Below, piece by piece: positions 58,901-64,000 of a stretch of 64,000 nt of DNA (positions within the stretch are counted from its first letter, which is position 1; each line of letters begins with the position of its first letter). Where the stretch lies: contig OZ038438.1 of the NCBI GenBank assembly GCA_964036275.1, positions 15,669,720 through 15,733,719 of the forward strand, in the 5' to 3' direction. The position numbers were made by a program, and so were the translations under genes. The notes under the pieces are model-generated. The model was not told where the DNA came from. It worked only from the letters and a program-made list of their open reading frames with translations, and made no database searches. This stretch comes from Litoditis marina (Eukaryota; Nematoda; Chromadorea; Rhabditida; Rhabditidae).

Positions 58901-61900
58901 CAAAAAAACACATGAACTAGAGTTCCAACTTTAGTATTCTCGGTGAAAGTCCTTGTTTTTTTTTTTGGATAAAACGAATGTAACCAGAAAACCTTTTAAT
59001 ATGATACTTCTCTACTTCGCATCTTACCTGTCGGCAAACACAGCTCGGTATGCATTTTAGGAAATACTGATACGCTTGGACGTTTTTTAACGTTCTCATT
59101 CTCCGCAAACCGTCATTTTAATACTATTTTGGTGATTTCATCAGTGCACGGAAAAACGTGGAGGCAAATCGTACGACAACGTTTATGAATGAGAACAAAT
59201 AATAAGTGGGCAATTCAGTTGCGTCGTGATCATGCTCGAAACAGTTTTTGCGCGCTGCTTAAATGTACAACTAGGACTGATGAGGCGGTTTCCTGGATAC
59301 GGGCTCCCTATAATCCTCTCCTTTGTGTTTCTGTCACGCTGACACGAACTCTATTTTCGGTTGCTAATCGGCGTGCTCCTAATTACATCACTTATTCCAC
59401 TAGATGTGTGTTGTGTTTACCTCATGATCTGTTTATGACCGCTAACGCTTAACTCTCAGTAAATACGATATTTGTTCTACTTGGTTTTTATATTCTTACT
59501 CTTGCTTCTCCGACTTTTATTGTATCGCAAGAATCCCCGCGTACTTAGTGAGACCAGACCAGCTTTTCTTGATATTAATAAAGAAAAATAACTTTGCACA
59601 AGTGTTCTAGGAGCAGATTGAAAAACAACTGCCCAATCTCCAGATATTTGCTTTGACGATTACATCATCCGCGTTTTTTTTAAGTTGTGAGTGATAAAAC
59701 TGCATATAAACCGGATATTAGAAGTAAGACCAATCAATTAATTACATCAATAACTTTCTTTGAAAGTATCTGACACACTAAAATTACCTATTTTGCAAAC
59801 ACTCAGCCATTGTTGATAAATTTGTTCATTTACGCCAGCTGAAGCTCTCATCTGGACGCTGGGATTGGGTCAATTAATGGAACCTAGCTGTGTGACTATG
59901 GCCCGAAAGTATTCCTCATTAGAGGGCTTATCGTGCAATGAACCATATATCGTCCGTATTGGACTAAACCTCAAACCCTTATTCGATATCTGGATAATTC
60001 TCGGGGCAACTTTTCCAATCAATACATATTGTTGGAATATTCATACTTGTATTCGATGCGTATGCGTATACTAGTCATTTGTGCCACTGCGTTTCTTACG
60101 CGTTTACGAGGGGTGTCATCACTGCGAGTTCTTTTGAAACCGTAGCTGTCTTCTCCATGCGCACAGTTATACAGTACCCGTGCTGTACTTGTTCTGTACC
60201 TCTTCTTGGTTAAATCAGTAGATACCGTGTTGGCAAGACCATGTCATGCACTACTTCTAGGTGTGTGGTCCGATGAGAGCGCTCGCCTAAGTTGTACATT
60301 CCCGGCGATCAATATATTTAATTGTGAGTGTCCAGTTGGGGCGCACTAGCAAAAGAGAGCACTAAATCAATCTTCTAGCATAATCCCGGGACTAGACTTT
60401 TTCATTAACCCGACCTTACCGAATAAGGATAGTTCCAATCAGAAGCTGTATTCACAGTTGGCTGAAAGGGTGTGCACTTCTGCTGGAAACTCCGATGGCT
60501 TCAGGCGTTCCTTCTTTTATTACGAAATGAACATTATTACCCCGTAGTTTGATCATTCATGCCCTGTGTCTGACTCAGGCTGAAATCTCTCCGCTTCCCT
60601 CTCTCTCTTTCCTTCTCTCCCTTTCATTTTCTGTCTCTCTGCGCGTCCTTTATTGCTCTTTCTGTTTTTTTGTTTATTTGTTTTTCTCTTTTCTTCTCCT
60701 TTTCATTTTTGCTATCCATCTTCTCCTTTTCCCTCTTTTTTTTCTCTCTCTCTCTTTTTCTATTTCTCTATTTCTCTTTCGTTCTCTCTCTGTGTCTCAG
60801 TTTCACTTTCTCTCTCCTTCTACCTAACACATCTCTGGAAAGTTCAGTTCATACCAAAGATAATGTAACTTTTACTCTTACAAGGTACGGTTTATCCAAT
60901 TCTGTATTTCTCTCAACGTAAAGCTGAGTTTTCAAAATGTGTATGAGAAGTCGCATAAGCCGTATAACTGAGTTCCAAATTTGAACGTTAAACGTTTCCT
61001 CCACGAGTCTTGCTTGTATCAATCATCAAATCCTGTTTTGTAACACTAACGTTGTTTTAACGTACAAGAGTGGTCAAACTTCAATCATTGGGGATGTAAA
61101 AACCAATAAATAAACTTTTTTCCATGCTGAAACTCTTTTTTTTTCGCTGATTTCATTGAGAAACGATCTAGATGTTTCCTCCCAGTAAACATAACAGCAT
61201 GAGTTTCGTATAAGTTAGCCACAGTTTCCGTCCGGCAGAAACTTGATTATGCTTGATATTTTTGATGAAAGTCGAATAGTTACAGTGTGTCACTATCATG
61301 ATTTGGCTAGTTGCTCGTCCAATACTCCTTTTCCCTTTCTTCTTCTGATTCATTGCATATTCATTCAGGATTCGCAGTACATCGATAGGTTCAGCTCCAC
61401 AACTGAACACGATTTCTCCACGTATTCTCAACCCACTTTGCTCGCCACTTCCTTCCAAAATTTCGGTCAGTTTTGTTTTGTGAAAGTAAAATATCACAAT
61501 AAATAAGAAAGTTTTTATTTGATATCTGATATGGCTGACGGTTTGAATCGCTGATCAAGATTTGTTCTAGGATATATGACTTTTTTTACAATCAGCTGAA
61601 TTCACCAATGATCTAGGGTGGAGATCAGAGAGGCGTGTGCTTCAACTGTTTCACAAATGTTAGAACTCTTCAGCAGATGCCACTTTGACCACATTTAGCC
61701 ATCTATGCACCCATAACACAAGTTGGTGGATAATGTCACGAATCAACCGTAGTTGGTTCCTGGCTAGTCCCATATGCGCATTTCAAAGAGCTTTATCGCG
61801 GGCTTTCGCGTTTCATGGGCCGCGCAAAATCTATGAGCACTAGCCTCATGAAAACTCATCAGCTTGAGGGTCTCTATTTCGGTGAAGATTTGTTAATAGC

Positions 61901-63804
61901 AACAAAACAAATTTGACGACTTCAAACCCAGTAATTGCGCCTTATCACCCCTCCCGATAGAACAAAGCGTCACGGAGTCTAAGATCTGCGTGATTGGGGA
62001 CATTTTGTCTATAATGCTTAAGTTTCTAAAATCACTTTCATTCTCGTTTAGATAAATTCTGTCCGATACCTCCTACAAATCACTTTATCAGTGTTTGTAG
62101 TAATGTACGATCCCTTGACAAAAATGTAGTATGTATGACTCGTGTATGCATTATTGTTTCGTCAGTGAAAGACGTGAATGAACTACTCCCAACTTAGCAA
62201 GTATTACTCAATTGGGATCGGATTGAAGTTAAAATAATATTTCCAACCACAAACACTCACTTTTCTCAATTTGTCTTCTTCTTTCTGTCTACGAATCAGG
62301 GCTTTTACATAAATAATTTTCTCATGAACTACTCTTGGCCTACTTCTGAATTATTTTCGTAATATTTCACTCAGATTCCAGTTTGATAACTTTAATAACA
62401 ATTCGAATTTCGCTCAACCAGTGACGTATGTATAACATATTATTATTGATACTATATAATAATGACGAAATCCATATACTATATTCTTGTTATACGTGAG
62501 ACTGGATTCACAGAAATAATAATATCGCGTTATTGAGCATGACTTTTTGTTGTTCGAAGTAGTTTGATATTGGAGGTATTCTTGAACTATAGCCAATCCG
62601 AACGACCGACAAAACCAAACATGCTACTTCTATATATTCTCGATTTCACGTTTTTCAAATATAACAAGAAGGTATGCGAATAAAATATCAGCCAAAGTGT
62701 AGCGGATGGTTCAACGATGACCGACAATTTTGCACCCTATCTAATCTTACAAGCATTGGTTAACGAGGAGTTTTCGGGTTCGGAAAAACTTCGAGTTTTT
62801 AAATCGAGTCGAGTGTCGAGCTACAATCCTATTCTTTGAGTACAATATCCAGTGTATTTCTGTGGTTCTTTTTATGTCGTGTATTTCACAGGAGCTCGTG
62901 CGTGCCAGATCGAACGTGTCGCGGCAGGTTGGGAGCAGAAGAAAGATCTGATGGATGCACCCGCTGGAGCCATTGAGGCTACGGCCGCCGCCGATGAACA
63001 TGACCGCGATCCGGTACGCTCATTTCACTCCAGTTCTCAATGAAACTATTTACAAACATAAATAAGTCATATTGATTGGGTGAATATTTAGTTAGTGAAA
63101 GTGCAGATAATTCGTCCCGGTAGTGTCGCGGGCTCATCCATTTTTCCCGTAATTCCACCAAATATGGGTTGTACTTTAATCGGCGCATACTTTGGAATCA
63201 CAACTGAGAGAAAAACAGATCAAACTACAAACTTAGCGGACGAGATCAAGATTAACTGTTCGTCTGCTTCTTACTACACGACCCTAGATTGTAATAACTA
63301 GTTTGGGACGAGTTCAATGAGTTGTGCTGGTAAGATTGGTACTTCAAATAGGAACATGAAACATTTACAGTTACGCAAGAGGATTCAAACTATAATCACA
63401 ACAGAACAAAACTGAACGGTAGTGTATCTGCTTTGTTCTACGTATATTGTGGCTTAGAAACTAATTTCAATGATTTTCTGAGTGGCTTGAGGCGGAAATT
63501 TCTGAAATATTAACGTTATTTTCAGATGGCTGACGGTCTGATCCTTCCAGAAACGACGCAAAGTAGAGATGTCAAGGTTTGTTCAGTGTTTGTGTAGTTT
63601 GGGTAAACTTCTCTTATTCAACTAACCCAACAAAAACAAAATACTCATTATATCGAATTGCAGATATTCAAGAAAATCCTCCGTGACCCCTCTTCACGTG
63701 AGCCCTTCCAAACTTTTCTGGAGCAGCAGTTCTGTGCGGAGAATCTCAACTTTTACGTTGCTGTAGAGCAGTTTCGCGACTTGGTCATTCGCAAAGATTC
63801 AACA
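52927..63804 (+). CDS. RGS-domain protein, partial at both ends
   Basis: RGS domains accelerate GTP hydrolysis by heterotrimeric G-protein alpha subunits. Plus-strand exons: 52927-53045, 53353-53420, 54667-54942, 55566-55619, 62909-63013 (or from 62892), 63526-63576, 63664-63804; the gene continues past the window edge. The first five joins agree in phase if the acceptor at 62908 is used. The N-terminal part is Ser/Pro-rich, then very basic (KYRDSRRRTAARFESKRSE), followed by SDSETEG and WDRVNGMLPISEDQP. The RGS domain begins IFKKILRDPSSREPFQTFL and continues CAENLNFYVAVEQFRDL, where most RGS proteins have ENL-x-FW. Subfamily not determined. The intron 55620-62908 is 7.3 kb. The first exon starts in phase 2, so earlier exons exist. 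Confidence 0.7.
57660..57790. other. GC-rich block with open frames on both strands
   Basis: This stretch is markedly richer in G+C than its surroundings. The plus strand is open from about 57660 (CRVCRLCSEKSLV). The minus strand is open with a candidate GTAACT donor and reads GKGVLGLKGINAGVL. Neither fits the phase of the RGS gene. It may be an exon of a nested gene or a fragment of foreign or paralogous sequence. Confidence 0.25.
60589..60830. repeat. Polypyrimidine (CT-rich) tract
   Basis: About 240 bases almost entirely of C and T on the plus strand, with many TCTCTC and CTTTTC runs. It lies deep in the large RGS-gene intron. The open frames across it are composition artefacts. Confidence 0.92.
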
Positions 63805-64000
63805 GTAAGTTTACACTGCTTATGGTGTTGTTTATTATTTTTCTCGTGTCTCTCACGTCAGAATATGTAAGGACAGGAAGTTTAAACTCCCTACTACAGG
63901 TGTCAATATGAATGTGAGACAGACTGTATATGTGATCACGAATTATATTGAGCAGGCTGCAATGACCGATCGTATGAGTCTGAACAGTCGTCTCATTAAC

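Larger units (their letters stand above)
55620..62908. other. Large intron of the RGS gene
   Basis: 7.3 kb without a supported exon on either strand apart from the GC-rich block at 57660-57790. A long polypyrimidine tract occupies 60589-60830. An unseen short exon cannot be excluded, because the acceptor at 62891 would need one. Confidence 0.5.

Noticed and set aside
60549..60921. Three overlapping plus-strand ORFs rich in Leu, Phe and Ser
   Set aside because: Translations of the polypyrimidine tract in different frames; low complexity only.

Overview
The window is nuclear DNA of an intron-rich animal. It is AT-rich, the genes are split into many short exons with GT..AG (occasionally GC..AG) introns, and most acceptors read TTTCAG. 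I cannot fix the phylum. It is most likely an invertebrate. Splice acceptors 6-22 bases before several start codons would fit a lineage that uses spliced-leader trans-splicing, such as nematodes, but this is inference. All gene models below were assembled by hand, by matching splice sites and reading phase. No similarity search was run.

Layout, left to right. 1-3637 has no convincing gene. Three plus-strand genes follow head to tail: a complete cytochrome P450 (3638-7618, 10 exons), an indoleamine 2,3-dioxygenase (8031-11378, 10 exons, only 412 bp after the P450), and a WDR26-type LisH/CTLH/WD40 protein (12317-20203, 19 exons) with an unusual lysine-rich tail. Then come minus-strand genes. 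The first is a small secreted precursor ending in a disulfide-loop peptide like a neuropeptide (20939-21757). The second is a secreted 405-residue metallophosphoesterase (26352-30124, 10 exons). The third is a large BTBD11/ABTB2-type ankyrin-BTB protein (30843-41813, 27 exons seen, 5' end not found).

From 41814 to about 48900 there is mostly non-coding DNA with simple repeats and a cluster of E2F-like motifs. An unrecognised minus-strand gene lies at 48909-52102. A plus-strand RGS-domain gene begins at or before 52927, contains a 7-kb intron, and runs off the right edge within its RGS domain.

Repeats include two MITE-like inverted-repeat families in introns or gaps, a small dispersed element with TGTAGTTTGATC ends, a degenerate tRNA-like element, a 1.3-kb minisatellite with a (CT)n tract inside an intron of the BTB gene, and a TTTTCGAG tandem. 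The genes do not form one pathway. The tight P450-dioxygenase spacing and the leader-like acceptors raise the possibility of polycistronic processing. The two least ordinary genes are the peptide precursor and the metallophosphoesterase.
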